From contig JAPOXV010000026.1 of assembly GCA_026706935.1 (NCBI GenBank), positions 525,721 to 589,720 on the forward strand: DNA of 64,000 nucleotides, in the 5' to 3' direction. The position numbers and the translations under genes were made by a program. The DNA comes from Gammaproteobacteria bacterium (GTDB lineage Bacteria; Pseudomonadota; Gammaproteobacteria; Pseudomonadales; Azotimanducaceae). Positions within the stretch are counted from its first letter, which is position 1. Each line of letters begins with the position of its first letter. A model generated the notes under the pieces. It ran no database searches and was not told the origin of the DNA. It was given only the letters and a program-made list of their open reading frames with translations. This document shows, one piece after another, positions 7,637-17,874 of the stretch.

Positions 7637-9877
7637 ATGCGCACGATATGGGGATACGCAGTATTGATCGTAATGTCAGGCCTCATTCTTGTCGGGTGCG
7701 CGCAGGAGGCGCCGCCGGAAGAAGCTGACGATACAAGGGAAGAACCTCAACTATCTGCGCTTGCACAGAAAGCTCAGGAAGTAACGGCGACGGTCGATAC
7801 CACACGCATTACCAATGCGGATTCAGAACCGGGCAACTGGTTAGCTCATGGTCGTACATATGACGAACAACGCTACTCGCCTTTGAATCAGATCACCACA
7901 GAGAACGTGACAGAACTAAGTGTTGCATGGCATTTTGACACCAATTCGAAACGCGGGCTAGAGGCATCGCCGATTGTGGTCGATGGCGTTATGTATACGA
8001 CGGGTTCGTGGAGTAGTGTGCAGGCGTTTGACGCGAAAACGGGTGAGGTGCTTTGGGAGTACGACCCGATGGTACCCAAAGCATGGGGTCAGTATGCCTG
8101 CTGTGACGTGGTCAATCGAGGCGTAGCTGTCTACAAAGGTCGCGTGTTTGTCGGTGCACTCGACGGCCGACTTATTGCACTAGATGCGGGTACGGGCGAG
8201 GTCGATTGGGAGGTCCTCACGATCGACCCATCCTTGCCGTACACGATTACCGGTGCACCGCGTGTTGTCAAAGATATGGTGATCATTGGCAATGGCGGCG
8301 CTGAACTTGGCGTTCGGGGTTACATTACTGCGTACGATGTCAGCTCGGGTGAAGAAAAGTGGCGTTTCTTCACTGTTCCAGGTGATCCCAGCCAACCGTT
8401 CGAGTCTCCCGCGATGGAACTAGCTGCTGAAACATGGAAAGGCGGTGAATGGTGGAAAGTAGGCGGCGGTGGAACCGTCTGGGATTCGATGGCGTACGAT
8501 CCAACCTTGAATCTGCTGTATATTGGCGTTGGTAACGGCTCGCCTTGGAATCGATATATCCGTAGCCCGGGTGGTGGCGACAACCTCTATCTGTCGTCGA
8601 TCGTGGCGATTAATCCAGACAACGGTTCGATGGTGTGGTATTACCAAACGACACCTGGCGACAATTGGGACTACACAGCGACCCAGCACATCATCCTCGC
8701 TGATCTTGAGATTGATGGTGAGCTGCGCCAAACCGCGCTTCAAGCACCCAAAAATGGCTTCTTTTATGTGATTGACCGCACAGACGGAAGTTTTATTTCT
8801 GCGGAAAACTACGTACCGATCACCTGGGCAAGTCACGTCGATCCTGACACCGGTCGACCCGTCGAAACACCGGAAGGTCAGTACTTACAGGAAGAGCGAA
8901 CCGTACGACCTGGTCCGTTAGGTGGGCACAACTGGCATCCTATGTCGTACAGTCCGGATACGGGGCTAGTCTACATTCCCGCGATCGATCTCGATTTCAC
9001 GTATGCCCATGAGGAAGTTTTCGAACACGAACCGGGTTGGTGGAATTTGGGGTTAGCAGGAGGACCAGGACCCGATGATCCGCCACCTACGGTTGAGGAT
9101 CAAATTGAAGGGCTTCAGAGTGTTCGCGGTCACTTGCTAGCATGGGATCCGATCGAACAGAAGGAAGTATGGCGCGTCGAGCACGGCTCTGCCTGGAACG
9201 GTGGCGTGTTGACGACGGCAGGAAATTTGGTCTTTCAGGGGCGAGCGGATGGAACGTTTCGAGCGTATGCAGCGGATTCAGGGGAAGAGCTTTGGGAGAT
9301 GCCAGTCCATACTGGGATTATTGCGGCGCCTACCACCTATGAGGTAGACGGTGAGCAATACGTTGTGATCGTCGCAGGTTGGGGAGGCGCGTTCGGCACG
9401 ACCTCAGGCGTACCAAGACACAAAGGAAATGTGCTTGAAGAAGGGCGTGTCGTTGCGTTCAAGCTCAACGGCGCAAGTGAACTGCCAGAACCCAATGTAA
9501 CGCACGTCAACATTCCGCAACCGCCGGAAATCGAAGCCACACCGGAAACATTGCTCCTAGGTAACCAGAAATACAACGCGTATTGCTCAACCTGCCACGG
9601 TCCTGGTGTCAACAGCGGGAGCCAGATTCCTGACTTAAAGTATTTAGGAGAGGCAGGACATGCACGTTGGGAGTCGATTGTGATAGGTGGCGTGTATAGC
9701 GGCCTGGGAATGCCGAGCTATGCTGAAATGCTGTCTTCGGAAGAAAGTGAGGCGATCCAAGCTTACGTCGTTGCGACGACGAATGCTTCTATAGCGTTTT
9801 GCGAATCGAACTACCCAACCGACTACCCAGAGTTGTTCGGGACATCCTGTACAAAACGCGTAATCGAGAAGGAGTAG
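7637..9877 (+). CDS. PQQ-dependent alcohol dehydrogenase, quinohaemoprotein, lipoprotein
   Basis: 746 residues. A lipoprotein signal ends in LVGC (Cys21), so the enzyme is probably tethered in the periplasm. The body is an eight-bladed quinoprotein propeller with tryptophan-docking repeats such as LDAGTGEVDWEV and YDVSSGEEKWRF. The adjacent-cysteine disulfide typical of quinoprotein alcohol dehydrogenases is at Cys155-Cys156 (YACCDVVN), and the GDNWDYTATQ segment carries the likely catalytic Asp. A C-terminal cytochrome c domain with CSTCH (Cys650, Cys653, His654) makes it a type II-like quinohaemoprotein that passes electrons to its own haem. No PQQ biosynthesis gene lies nearby. The precise alcohol or aldehyde substrate is unknown. 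Confidence 0.93.
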   Translation: MRTIWGYAVLIVMSGLILVGCAQEAPPEEADDTREEPQLSALAQKAQEVTATVDTTRITNADSEPGNWLAHGRTYDEQRYSPLNQITTENVTELSVAWHFDTNSKRGLEASPIVVDGVMYTTGSWSSVQAFDAKTGEVLWEYDPMVPKAWGQYACCDVVNRGVAVYKGRVFVGALDGRLIALDAGTGEVDWEVLTIDPSLPYTITGAPRVVKDMVIIGNGGAELGVRGYITAYDVSSGEEKWRFFTVPGDPSQPFESPAMELAAETWKGGEWWKVGGGGTVWDSMAYDPTLNLLYIGVGNGSPWNRYIRSPGGGDNLYLSSIVAINPDNGSMVWYYQTTPGDNWDYTATQHIILADLEIDGELRQTALQAPKNGFFYVIDRTDGSFISAENYVPITWASHVDPDTGRPVETPEGQYLQEERTVRPGPLGGHNWHPMSYSPDTGLVYIPAIDLDFTYAHEEVFEHEPGWWNLGLAGGPGPDDPPPTVEDQIEGLQSVRGHLLAWDPIEQKEVWRVEHGSAWNGGVLTTAGNLVFQGRADGTFRAYAADSGEELWEMPVHTGIIAAPTTYEVDGEQYVVIVAGWGGAFGTTSGVPRHKGNVLEEGRVVAFKLNGASELPEPNVTHVNIPQPPEIEATPETLLLGNQKYNAYCSTCHGPGVNSGSQIPDLKYLGEAGHARWESIVIGGVYSGLGMPSYAEMLSSEESEAIQAYVVATTNASIAFCESNYPTDYPELFGTSCTKRVIEKE

Positions 9878-9935
9878 TCCTCGAGCTACCTGAGCGACAA
9901 TCTTGGGTCCGAGCTTCCTGACGTGTAGGGTGCGT

Positions 9936-10799
9936 TTATGCTGCCCGAACGTCTGCTTGCTGCTCAACTCGCAATACGGAAGGTGAGCCGCGCAAGCTGA
10001 TCCTCCAAAGTAGTCGTGAGTCGGATGAATTGGTCGCTTGGTCGATCGGCGTCGCACTATGCATCACGGTAGGGTTGTCCCACATCACGATGTCATGCAC
10101 TTGATGGCGGTAGGACGTGGTAAATCGAGGTTGCAGGACGTGCGAGGTTAGTGAATTTAGCAAGATGGTTGCTTCACCCTTTGACATGCCCTGGATCCCT
10201 TGTGCGGTGCCAGTGACCGCATAAAGCGTTTTCTGACGCGTCTCCGGATGCTGACGGACAAGTGGGTGAAAAGCGGTGTACTCGGGGTTCCAACCAGGCG
10301 GCGGTATCGGTTTATGGTCTCCCTTTGGCGCTGAAACCGAGATTCCGTGACGATGTTCGATAACTAGCTCGTCGATTTCAGACTTTGTCGCATCCGGTAG
10401 TGCGTCGTAAGCTGCCGCCATATCACAGAATTTTGTTTCTCCACCAGTTGCCGGAGCATGAACCGAATAAAGCATGGTGACCGAGGAAACCGTTCGTTTG
10501 AACGATTGGTCCGTGTGCCAATGAGCGGCGCCAAGTCTGGACTTTAACGTGCTGGTCTCTGAATTTGCGATATGTGCGATCTCGGGGAAATCAGCATCTC
10601 TACTGAGCTGGATCGGCTCGCCGATGCGTCGAGCAAAATCTCGATATTCGGATTTAACCAACCCATTGGTCTTGATGACTAGAAAGCGGTTAGCGTAAAG
10701 AGTGGTCAGTATCTTGCGTAGTTTCTCGTCATCAATCGTAGGGATATCAACGTCGCGTACGACCTTCCCGAAATTTCCATTTAGCGGGTCGATTTGCAT
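9936..10799 (-). CDS. TauD/TfdA-family Fe(II)/2-oxoglutarate dioxygenase
   Basis: 287 residues, the normal TauD length. The iron triad is visible as HTD (His95, Asp97, in HWHTDQSF) and the distal His247 in VMHSATP. The 2-oxoglutarate-binding Arg is in the RLLWRISLRG tail (Arg262/Arg266). Family members hydroxylate taurine, other sulfonates or sulfate esters to release sulfite, or chlorophenoxyacids and related substrates; the sequence does not decide. A sulfite dehydrogenase elsewhere in the window makes a sulfonate substrate attractive, but that is inference. The gene is the last of a minus-strand series following the TldD/TldE-like pair (26 bp gap). Confidence 0.9.
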   Translation of the reverse strand: MQIDPLNGNFGKVVRDVDIPTIDDEKLRKILTTLYANRFLVIKTNGLVKSEYRDFARRIGEPIQLSRDADFPEIAHIANSETSTLKSRLGAAHWHTDQSFKRTVSSVTMLYSVHAPATGGETKFCDMAAAYDALPDATKSEIDELVIEHRHGISVSAPKGDHKPIPPPGWNPEYTAFHPLVRQHPETRQKTLYAVTGTAQGIQGMSKGEATILLNSLTSHVLQPRFTTSYRHQVHDIVMWDNPTVMHSATPIDQATNSSDSRLLWRISLRGSPSVLRVEQQADVRAA

Positions 10800-10825
10800 G
10801 GCATTGATCTTGCGCTATGAACCCG

Positions 10826-12559
10826 CTAATTTGCGTGTGGGTGCGGTACGATGGGTAGTGAGCGAACAACACCCTCCATGTAGGAAAGTGAAGCGTCCTC
10901 GATCAAGAAATTAGGGGTGATGATCGATACGAAAACGGGGACGTTACCGGTAAAAGCCGATACGTCGCCACCTTGAAACATGTAGTTTGAGTTGTGTATC
11001 GAGATGTTTGACGAGTATCCAGGCAGGTTTCGCATCTCTCTCAGTAGATCGCTTTGAACGACTGCGTGTCTCACCAACTCTTCATCGCCATTTGGATACA
11101 CCTTATACGCGGTGATAGCTGGTAGCGACTGACCAATTGCCGCGCCTAGAAATGGTGAAGGAACACCGCTTATCTGTACGAAGGGATTGGCGACTCGATC
11201 GATTCGTACACCGAAATCCTCCCCGTTTTCCTCCACGATGTCTAGGAGTAATTGGTTTAACTCGTCATCGCTTAGTCCATCGGTGCCTTCGATAAAGAGG
11301 TTTGAAACGGAAGGGCCTGCGCCTGTAGCGTTGCTGGCCGAACTTTTCTGTATGTCTTCAGACGGATTTCGGTCAGTAAGTAGCGTTTTAAGGCTGCCGT
11401 TCTCGATCAGGTTCACCCGTCTTGTGAGTAAACCATCTGAATCAACGGGGTAATGTCCAACGAGATTTACACCTTGATACGTTGATTGTGTGGGGTCGTC
11501 GTAGACGGATAAACTGCGTGGTAACACGCGTGACCCCAACCGTTCCTTGAGGCTACTCACTACGTCTGCACGATTGAACATTGCCGCGATGGAGTCATTT
11601 TCGAAGACAGGCTTTTTGAAGTTAATGAGGTTTCTCGCGAGTACCTGGCCGACCAACTCGGCAGCAGCTTGGCCTTGAAACAGGACGGGCCCGTTGTAGC
11701 GATCTAACGGTTCGGCTTCGCGTGTCGCTTTCAAGCGTTCATGCATGGCCATTACTTCACGTTTGACCTTTGGTAAGTCCGCAATTTCTTTCCAGGATCT
11801 GCCAACGATGTAGAGGTAGTCGGATACGTAGCGACCGTCATCTGACTGCGTCCATGCCGTGACGCGGATGTAGGCAGTATCGTCCCTCCGCGTGAAATGT
11901 GATCCTTCACTGTTCAGATACGTGTCAACGTGTTGGTTCGTGAATGCCATTACGTCACTGTCGTAGATGAATGACTCGTCCTGCCCGACTTCGGACAGCT
12001 CTCGTGCGAAATCTCGGACATCCTCAAAGTCGAGTTTTTGCGAGCGACGTTCGTCAATGAACACATTGGGTTCTTCGGTCGAGAAGTCAAGTGTTGCTTG
12101 CTGTTGGGAGTTTTTCATCGCAGCTTCTTTCGCTGCATAGATCTCGATAGCGTTCTTGTAGGCGTTGTCGGTGGCTAACCAGATCTGTTTTCGTAGAAGG
12201 GCGTAGTCATCTTCGATCGCTAGCGTTCGGTTGACGCGCTGGTTTCTGAAGTTGCGCGACATGAAATTGGAGTTGTCAAGTTCGCGCGACCCAACACGCA
12301 TTTCGACTTCTAGGCGACGCGATTTACCACTGTTTACATTCTCGAGACCACCTTTGGATGCGTTGACCGTAATGGAACGGTCTGTGTGCACGGTATAACC
12401 AATGAAGTGAGGCGTTACAACACCTTCTAGTTCCAATCCGTCAACGCTTCGTGCAAGTTCGTCTTGGAGCGCTTGCAGAAGTACACGGGATTCTTCGGCC
12501 GCTACGAACGTGCTGATTAATAGTGCGAACGTCACCAATACTTGACGTAATTCACTCAT
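10826..12559 (-). CDS. Exported TldE/PmbA-like protein, no metal site
   Basis: 577 residues beginning with a signal peptide (MSELRQVLVTFALLISTFVAAEE). The fold and repeat order match the neighbouring TldD-like protein (shared blocks include the GPVLFQGQAAAELVG segment and a YPVDSDGLL...VNLIENGSLKTLL region), so it belongs to the TldD/PmbA family. The helix that should carry HExxxH reads LVGQVLARNL here, and the third-ligand cysteine near the C-terminus is replaced in GGDVSAFTGNVPVF. It therefore cannot bind zinc in the usual way. In the classical TldD/TldE protease TldE is likewise metal-free and forms a heterodimer with TldD. Its start is 3 bp from the stop of the metal-binding partner, supporting a complex. 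Both proteins appear periplasmic, unlike cytoplasmic E. coli TldD/E. Confidence 0.88.
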   Translation of the reverse strand: MSELRQVLVTFALLISTFVAAEESRVLLQALQDELARSVDGLELEGVVTPHFIGYTVHTDRSITVNASKGGLENVNSGKSRRLEVEMRVGSRELDNSNFMSRNFRNQRVNRTLAIEDDYALLRKQIWLATDNAYKNAIEIYAAKEAAMKNSQQQATLDFSTEEPNVFIDERRSQKLDFEDVRDFARELSEVGQDESFIYDSDVMAFTNQHVDTYLNSEGSHFTRRDDTAYIRVTAWTQSDDGRYVSDYLYIVGRSWKEIADLPKVKREVMAMHERLKATREAEPLDRYNGPVLFQGQAAAELVGQVLARNLINFKKPVFENDSIAAMFNRADVVSSLKERLGSRVLPRSLSVYDDPTQSTYQGVNLVGHYPVDSDGLLTRRVNLIENGSLKTLLTDRNPSEDIQKSSASNATGAGPSVSNLFIEGTDGLSDDELNQLLLDIVEENGEDFGVRIDRVANPFVQISGVPSPFLGAAIGQSLPAITAYKVYPNGDEELVRHAVVQSDLLREMRNLPGYSSNISIHNSNYMFQGGDVSAFTGNVPVFVSIITPNFLIEDASLSYMEGVVRSLPIVPHPHAN

Positions 12560-12562
12560 CGG

Positions 12563-14245
12563 CTAACTCCGGGGTGACGGTAATATCGGCAATATGGCGC
12601 GCGATCGCGACGCACGTTGAACTTCAATCTGCCCAACCAAAATTGATGGCGAAATGGCAGATACCGGGACATTCCCAGATTCAGCGCCACACTGACCGTT
12701 GAATACAGCCATATCGTCTGCCCCAGCAATCACACTGTCGAAAACCGCGAGCGGCGTACCTATCAGATCGACACCACGTACGAGTTCGCGCGAACCGTCT
12801 TGGTATACCTTGTAGACGATCACCGGACGAACGGTAAACGCGTTTGGGAGGCTGCGCTGGGTGATCGTGAATCCACCAACAATATCGTCGAAATAGAGAC
12901 CGTATTCAAGGTCCCGCTCCTTCAAGATCTCGATCATCTGCTCCTCAAGTTCAGCGGGTGTATAGGGGTCTTCGACTTCGACGAGAAGATTGGACTGCCG
13001 CGCGACAGACGAGAGTCCAACTGCCTTACGACCGTGCCCGTTCGATTGGCGAAATCCCTCATCTGAAAGCGTGGAGCGACCGAGAAGAAATCGCTTCAGA
13101 ATCCCATCTTCGATAACCCGAACCTTTTGCCCCTTGACACCTTCGTTATCAAAGGCGTACGTTCCAAGCAAGTCGGTGTTGCCGAATTTTTCGAGCGCGG
13201 GGTCGAATACCACTGACATGGATTCGGGTAACACGCGTTGGTTGACCTTGTCTTTAAATGTCTGGGCATCGCTCGTTTGCTTCAGCCGATGGCCTTCCAA
13301 GCGATGACCGAGTATTTCGTGGAATAACACACCCGCGGCGCGCCCAGACAGAATCGCAGGTCCGGTGTAGGGTTCAATATTCGGTGCGTTACGAAGATTA
13401 ATGAGCATCGTCACGAGCTTGTCAGCCGTCTGGGTCAGTTCGCGATTGGACGGTAAATCTGATGGATCGCGCGCGTGAAATAGCTCAGATAGGCTTAGAT
13501 TAGAACCATCGTCTGCTTTTGTTGATGCTGAGAGAACGATCGTGTACATAAGCTCGTTGGACTGTATACGTGAGCCTTCGCTGTTAACGAAAAATCGGAC
13601 GTTCTTAACGACGGAAGCTTGGGCATTGCCGCTCAGCAATTTTGGGTGACCGTTGAATACGTTCGAAATACGCTGAAGTCGGTTCTCCCAATCCGCGTGT
13701 GCGAATTTGATAGACCGTTGGGATTCCGCGTGTGCGACTTTGGTGGCGGGAGCTAAGTCAAAGGCGGGACCGTCGGTATCGATCTGTGTTTCGGTTCGTG
13801 TTCTGACGTTAACCAGTTGCTCGGACGCTTGCTTAAAGGTGCGGTCCGTTAATAACCAGAGGTAATTACGAATACCGTCCTGGCTGGCAAGCGAGCCATA
13901 AGTGACGCGCGGGAAAGATCGCCGATTAACTAAATGCGTGTTGTCCATTCGGGGCGCGCCAACCCGAAGGTCGACGTCGTAAAACGTCCCTCCGGATTCC
14001 GAACTGCGAGTGACTTTCCCAAACGAAGTACTGACGGCCGCTTGAAAATTGTCAGTGATCTCATAACTGATATAAAAAGGCGGATCTGGCTGGTCAGATA
14101 GAACAGACATGGAACGTTCTAGTTCCTGATGCATTGCGTTCAAAACATTTTGATCGTCAATACGTTCAACGCCGATAGCTCCAAAGGAAAAGAGAAGCGC
14201 TGGAAGGACGAAAAGTCGCCGACAACGCAGGACAGATTCAAACAT
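12563..14245 (-). CDS. Exported TldD-like metallopeptidase, zinc site intact
   Basis: 560 residues from the ATG at 14245; the frame extends to 14365 but that would overlap xylA and hide the signal peptide (MFESVLRCRRLFVLPALLFSFGAIG). The TldD zinc site is complete: HEILGH (His309, Glu310, His314) and the third ligand Cys519 in NGQCGAESGNVPVS, which matches the C-terminal GTCGKEGQSVPV block of TldD. Family members degrade or trim short peptides, for example antitoxin CcdA or pro-microcin B17, as a heterodimer with a metal-free partner. The next gene (10826-12559) is that partner. A periplasmic location is inferred from the signal peptide. Physiological substrate unknown. Confidence 0.9.
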   Translation of the reverse strand: MFESVLRCRRLFVLPALLFSFGAIGVERIDDQNVLNAMHQELERSMSVLSDQPDPPFYISYEITDNFQAAVSTSFGKVTRSSESGGTFYDVDLRVGAPRMDNTHLVNRRSFPRVTYGSLASQDGIRNYLWLLTDRTFKQASEQLVNVRTRTETQIDTDGPAFDLAPATKVAHAESQRSIKFAHADWENRLQRISNVFNGHPKLLSGNAQASVVKNVRFFVNSEGSRIQSNELMYTIVLSASTKADDGSNLSLSELFHARDPSDLPSNRELTQTADKLVTMLINLRNAPNIEPYTGPAILSGRAAGVLFHEILGHRLEGHRLKQTSDAQTFKDKVNQRVLPESMSVVFDPALEKFGNTDLLGTYAFDNEGVKGQKVRVIEDGILKRFLLGRSTLSDEGFRQSNGHGRKAVGLSSVARQSNLLVEVEDPYTPAELEEQMIEILKERDLEYGLYFDDIVGGFTITQRSLPNAFTVRPVIVYKVYQDGSRELVRGVDLIGTPLAVFDSVIAGADDMAVFNGQCGAESGNVPVSAISPSILVGQIEVQRASRSRAILPILPSPRS

Positions 14246-14285
14246 CGTAGGTCCCAAAGTAAGGTGTTTCGCGAGCTGTTGGCAG

Positions 14286-15590
14286 CTAGCTGATGAATCG
14301 GGCAACGGTATTTTCCAAAAGTTCTTGGTTGCCCGAAATAGGTTGTAAGGTGAACTCGTGTTCACGGACGAACTGCGCTAGATCATTCAGGTTTGAACTG
14401 GGTTCCAGAATCCGCTCGCCTAGATCGTTACTCCATCCGTCGTAGCGATTGGCTAGCGCTTCCTCGAGAACACCATTTTCCAGCAACGCGACCGCGTTTA
14501 GTAGGCCACGACTGATCGTGTCCATCCCACCAATATGCCCGTAGAAAAGATCTTCGCGATTCACACTTTGGCGACGTAACTTGGCGTCAAAATTCAGACC
14601 ACCGGTCGAAAAGCCGCCGCCCTTGAGAATTTCGTAGAGGACGAGCGACCATTCCTGTGCGGAATTTGGGAACTGGTCGGTGTCCCAACCATTCTGCGGA
14701 TCACCGCGATTCGCATCGACACTTCCAAAGATGTCATTCGCAATTGCGAACGCTATTTCATGGTGAAAACTGTGACCTGCAAGCGTTGCGTGATTGCACT
14801 CGATATTTAGTTTGAATTGGTCTTCTAATCCATATTTCTGCAGGAATGCATAGCAGGCCGCGCTGTCGTAGTCGTACTGGTGCTTAGTCGGTTCACACGG
14901 TTTCGGTTCAATGAGCAAGGTACCCGTAAAGCCGATCTTAGCCTTGTGCTCAGCGACCATTGTCATGAATCGACCCAGCTGCTGAGATTCGCGTCGTAGA
15001 TCAGTATTTAACAGCGTGTCGTAACCTTCGCGTCCACCCCAGAGTACATAGTTCTCACCATGAAGTTCATGGGTGAGGTCCAGTGCTTGCATGACTTGAG
15101 ACGCCGCGAACGCAAACACTTCAGGATTCGGATTGGTCGCTGCACCAGCAGCGTAACGCGGATGGCCAAACAAGTTCGCGGTGCCCCAGAGTAGCTTGAT
15201 GCCCGTTCGATCTTGGGCTTGTGCAAGTTCGTCACCGATTGTTTTTAGATTGCGCTCAGTTTCCGCGTAGGTACTGCCTTCTGGCGCTACATCGCGATCG
15301 TGGAAGCAGTAGAAAGGATTACCGAGTTTTTCGAAGAACTCGAACGCACATGCGAGCTTCGCGCGTGCGCCGCCAAGGTCGTCATTCCATGGTCGATCCC
15401 ACGTCCCGTCGCCGAAGACATCGTCTCCTGGAGCTGCGAAGGAGTGCCAGTAACAGACGGCGAAGCGCAAATGGTCCGCCATTGTCTTCCCAAGCACCTC
15501 CCGATCAGCATCGTAGTATCGGAATGCAAGCGGATTTGTGCTTTCAGGTCCTTCGTAGGGTATCTTTTCGACGTTAGGGAAGAAGGACAT
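14286..15590 (-). CDS. xylA: Xylose isomerase
   Basis: About 434 residues from the ATG at 15590 ([15 protein letters not shown]); the frame continues to 15620 but family members begin at the chosen Met. It interconverts D-xylose and D-xylulose in the cytoplasm. Family blocks are clear: [18 protein letters not shown], the metal-binding [17 protein letters not shown], and [20 protein letters not shown]. Xylulokinase lies directly upstream on the same strand with a 90 bp gap, forming a minimal xylose pathway. No xylose transporter or XylR regulator is in the window. Confidence 0.97.
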   Translation of the reverse strand: MSFFPNVEKIPYEGPESTNPLAFRYYDADREVLGKTMADHLRFAVCYWHSFAAPGDDVFGDGTWDRPWNDDLGGARAKLACAFEFFEKLGNPFYCFHDRDVAPEGSTYAETERNLKTIGDELAQAQDRTGIKLLWGTANLFGHPRYAAGAATNPNPEVFAFAASQVMQALDLTHELHGENYVLWGGREGYDTLLNTDLRRESQQLGRFMTMVAEHKAKIGFTGTLLIEPKPCEPTKHQYDYDSAACYAFLQKYGLEDQFKLNIECNHATLAGHSFHHEIAFAIANDIFGSVDANRGDPQNGWDTDQFPNSAQEWSLVLYEILKGGGFSTGGLNFDAKLRRQSVNREDLFYGHIGGMDTISRGLLNAVALLENGVLEEALANRYDGWSNDLGERILEPSSNLNDLAQFVREHEFTLQPISGNQELLENTVARFIS

Positions 15591-15680
15591 GGTGAACTGG
15601 GCAGTGGGGAATTTGCACAAATGATAGGTGAAGTGCTTAGAACGTATTACCTAATAGGAATTGAGACAAATTAGTTAACT

Positions 15681-17135
15681 CTAGCCGGTGTTCCGTCCGA
15701 AATGTGGTTTCAAATCGGCATATAGTGCTCTGAATTCGAGATATCGAGACTCCAGCTTGTCACTTCGCTCCGGCCTCGGTTGAACCATAAAGTCGATAGG
15801 GGCTTCTCGGCACACATCCGAAATGGTAGCTCCCTCAGTACCTAGCTGCGCCAATCTTGCAGCTCCCAGTGCTGGTCCGACTGCAGCATCTTGTCGATAG
15901 ATCAACGGTCGCTGTAGTGCATCTGCGATCAGTTGACCCCAATAGTGACTCTGTGAACCGCCGCCGATGACATTGATCTGTTCGACGTTAGCACCCGCCT
16001 TTTCAAGCTCCGTATAGCAATCCCTAAGCGCGAACGCGACTCCTTCAAGAACCGCGTATCCAAGTTCCGCACGATCGGTATCAGCTGTTAGACCGCTAAA
16101 CACGCCTTTCGCCAAAGGATTGTTGTGAGGCGTTCTCTCGCCAGACAGATAAGGTAAGAAGATGACGCTATCTGATGAAGCTTGTCGCGCTTCGATATCG
16201 TTGATCAGCGTAGCTTCAGAGTCGGATTTGGTTATCTGCGAAACCCAGGTCAGCGAACCCGCCGCCGAAAGCATGACCGCCATTTCATGCCATGTATTCG
16301 GCAATGCATGGCAAAACGTATGAATACCTCCGGACGGGTTAGGTTGGTAGCCGAAGTCTGGCGCGAACATGACTCCAGATGTTCCAAGCGAAAGCGTACA
16401 AATTCCAGGTGTCACTGCACCAGCACCAACCGCACCTGCCGCTTGATCGCCTGCGCCTCCGACGACCGGTACGCGCTTCATGCCCCATGAGGCCGCAATC
16501 TCAGAAGTAAGTACACCAGTAACGTCACTTCCTTCGAATAACGCTGGCATCTGATCGACAGTAAGTTCGCAAGAATCTAACATGTCGGAATGCCACGATC
16601 GTTTGGCGACGTTTAACCAGAGTGTGCCGGACGCGTCCGACATATCAGTAGCTGACTCTCCCGTCATTTTGAGTCGTACATAGTCCTTAGGAAGGAGAAT
16701 GGTTTTGGTTGCCTCGAAAAGGTCAGGTTCGTGCTTTCGCACCCAAAGTAGCTTTGGCGCGGTAAACCCAGGCATCGCGTGATTACCGGTACATTGGGCA
16801 ACATCGATCGCTGCTTCAAGCTCGCGACATTCTTTGCTTGATCGGCCGTCATTCCATAGGATCGCGGGGCGCAAAGGCTTCTCGGCTTGATCGAGCAGCA
16901 CAGCGCCGTGCATTTGACCTGAAAGTCCGATTCCTTGGACTTCAGGTGTGTATTCGAAAAGCGCGCCGACTGTCTCATTGACCGCATCCCACCAGCTATC
17001 GGGACGTTGCTCACTCATCAACTGACTAGGTCTGGAAACAGACAGTGATGAAGACGCCTCTGATACGACCTCGCCTCGTTCATTCATGACGATCGTCTTA
17101 ACGGAAGACGTTCCGATATCGATTCCTAGATACAT
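15681..17135 (-). CDS. xylB: Xylulokinase
   Basis: 484 residues, the standard length of XylB in the FGGY carbohydrate kinase family. It phosphorylates D-xylulose with ATP to feed the pentose phosphate pathway. Visible blocks are the N-terminal phosphate loop LGIDIGTSSVKT, the substrate-binding GLSGQMHGAVLLD and LRPAILWNDGRS, the DASGTLWLNV segment, and the C-terminal INVIGGGSQSHYWGQL nucleotide-binding region. It lies upstream of xylA on the same strand. The 33 bp to the dsbA stop at 17169 leaves little room for a promoter, so part of it may lie inside the dsbA coding sequence. Confidence 0.96.
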   Translation of the reverse strand: MYLGIDIGTSSVKTIVMNERGEVVSEASSSLSVSRPSQLMSEQRPDSWWDAVNETVGALFEYTPEVQGIGLSGQMHGAVLLDQAEKPLRPAILWNDGRSSKECRELEAAIDVAQCTGNHAMPGFTAPKLLWVRKHEPDLFEATKTILLPKDYVRLKMTGESATDMSDASGTLWLNVAKRSWHSDMLDSCELTVDQMPALFEGSDVTGVLTSEIAASWGMKRVPVVGGAGDQAAGAVGAGAVTPGICTLSLGTSGVMFAPDFGYQPNPSGGIHTFCHALPNTWHEMAVMLSAAGSLTWVSQITKSDSEATLINDIEARQASSDSVIFLPYLSGERTPHNNPLAKGVFSGLTADTDRAELGYAVLEGVAFALRDCYTELEKAGANVEQINVIGGGSQSHYWGQLIADALQRPLIYRQDAAVGPALGAARLAQLGTEGATISDVCREAPIDFMVQPRPERSDKLESRYLEFRALYADLKPHFGRNTG

Positions 17136-17168
17136 GAATCGATTGGCGACGCTGAGGGCGTCGCGAAG

Positions 17169-17831
17169 CTACGAGTCAGTGTTACGCTGTGTCCTACGAT
17201 CTTCTAGCACTTTTGCGACAAGGAAGTCCACGATTGCTAAGATCTGACGATTGGTTCGGGTATGAGTACCACCAACGATATAACGCCCGTCAACGACCAT
17301 TGTCGGAGTGCCTTCAATCCGCCAACCACGAACAAGCGCGTCACTTCGACGAATACGGTTTTCGACATTGAAACCGTTGTACGCAGCTTGAAAGTCAGCT
17401 GCTGATGTTTCGCCTCGCCCTTCGAACAGCCGCACAAGCAAATCAAGTTGATTCATGCGCAAACGATTGACGTGGATGGCAGTGAACAGTGGCATATGAA
17501 TCTTCTCGGTGATTCCGAGTTCTTCTGCGGCGTAGAACGCTCTTGCGAGATTTAGACTAGACCCGCTGAATATCACATGCTCGCGCACAAATTTCACGGT
17601 GTGATCTTGTTTAGGAAGCCAGTCTTTAAGATCACGCTCAAAGGTGAAGCAGTGAACACAAATATAAGAGAACATTTCTGTCACGACCACGGTATCGGAA
17701 TTGACATCCGATGTCTCGAATCTCGTTGGAATTTCTCGATAGTGTTCGTACTCGCGAAATTCCACCTCTTGACTTAGCGCGATAGAAGCAAACATGGCCA
17801 TAACGCTAATGAGGATGGTTTGAATCTTCAT
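17169..17831 (-). CDS. dsbA: Thiol:disulfide interchange protein DsbA
   Basis: 220 residues with a Sec signal peptide (MKIQTILISVMAMFASIALSQ). The thioredoxin-fold active site is CVHC (Cys58, Cys61; FSYICVHCFTFE), and the cis-proline loop is GTPTM near residue 173. It introduces disulfides into exported proteins. It follows cytochrome c4 on the same strand, the gene order seen next to engB and polA in Pseudomonas-like genomes. The CVHC dipeptide differs slightly from the CPHC of E. coli DsbA, as often in the Pseudomonas-type enzyme. Confidence 0.95.
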   Translation of the reverse strand: MKIQTILISVMAMFASIALSQEVEFREYEHYREIPTRFETSDVNSDTVVVTEMFSYICVHCFTFERDLKDWLPKQDHTVKFVREHVIFSGSSLNLARAFYAAEELGITEKIHMPLFTAIHVNRLRMNQLDLLVRLFEGRGETSAADFQAAYNGFNVENRIRRSDALVRGWRIEGTPTMVVDGRYIVGGTHTRTNRQILAIVDFLVAKVLEDRRTQRNTDS

Positions 17832-17874
17832 GTCGAGCTCCTGCCGCTGAACGCTGTCACAGGAAGGGCTTCAG

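Noticed and set aside
12563-14365. Longer start for the TldD-like gene at 14365
   Set aside because: It would overlap the xylA 3' end by 80 bp and place 40 residues before an evident signal peptide; the ATG at 14245 is better.
15300-15674. Plus-strand 124-codon frame opposite the start of xylA
   Set aside because: It overlaps conserved xylA sequence and shows no recognisable protein features.
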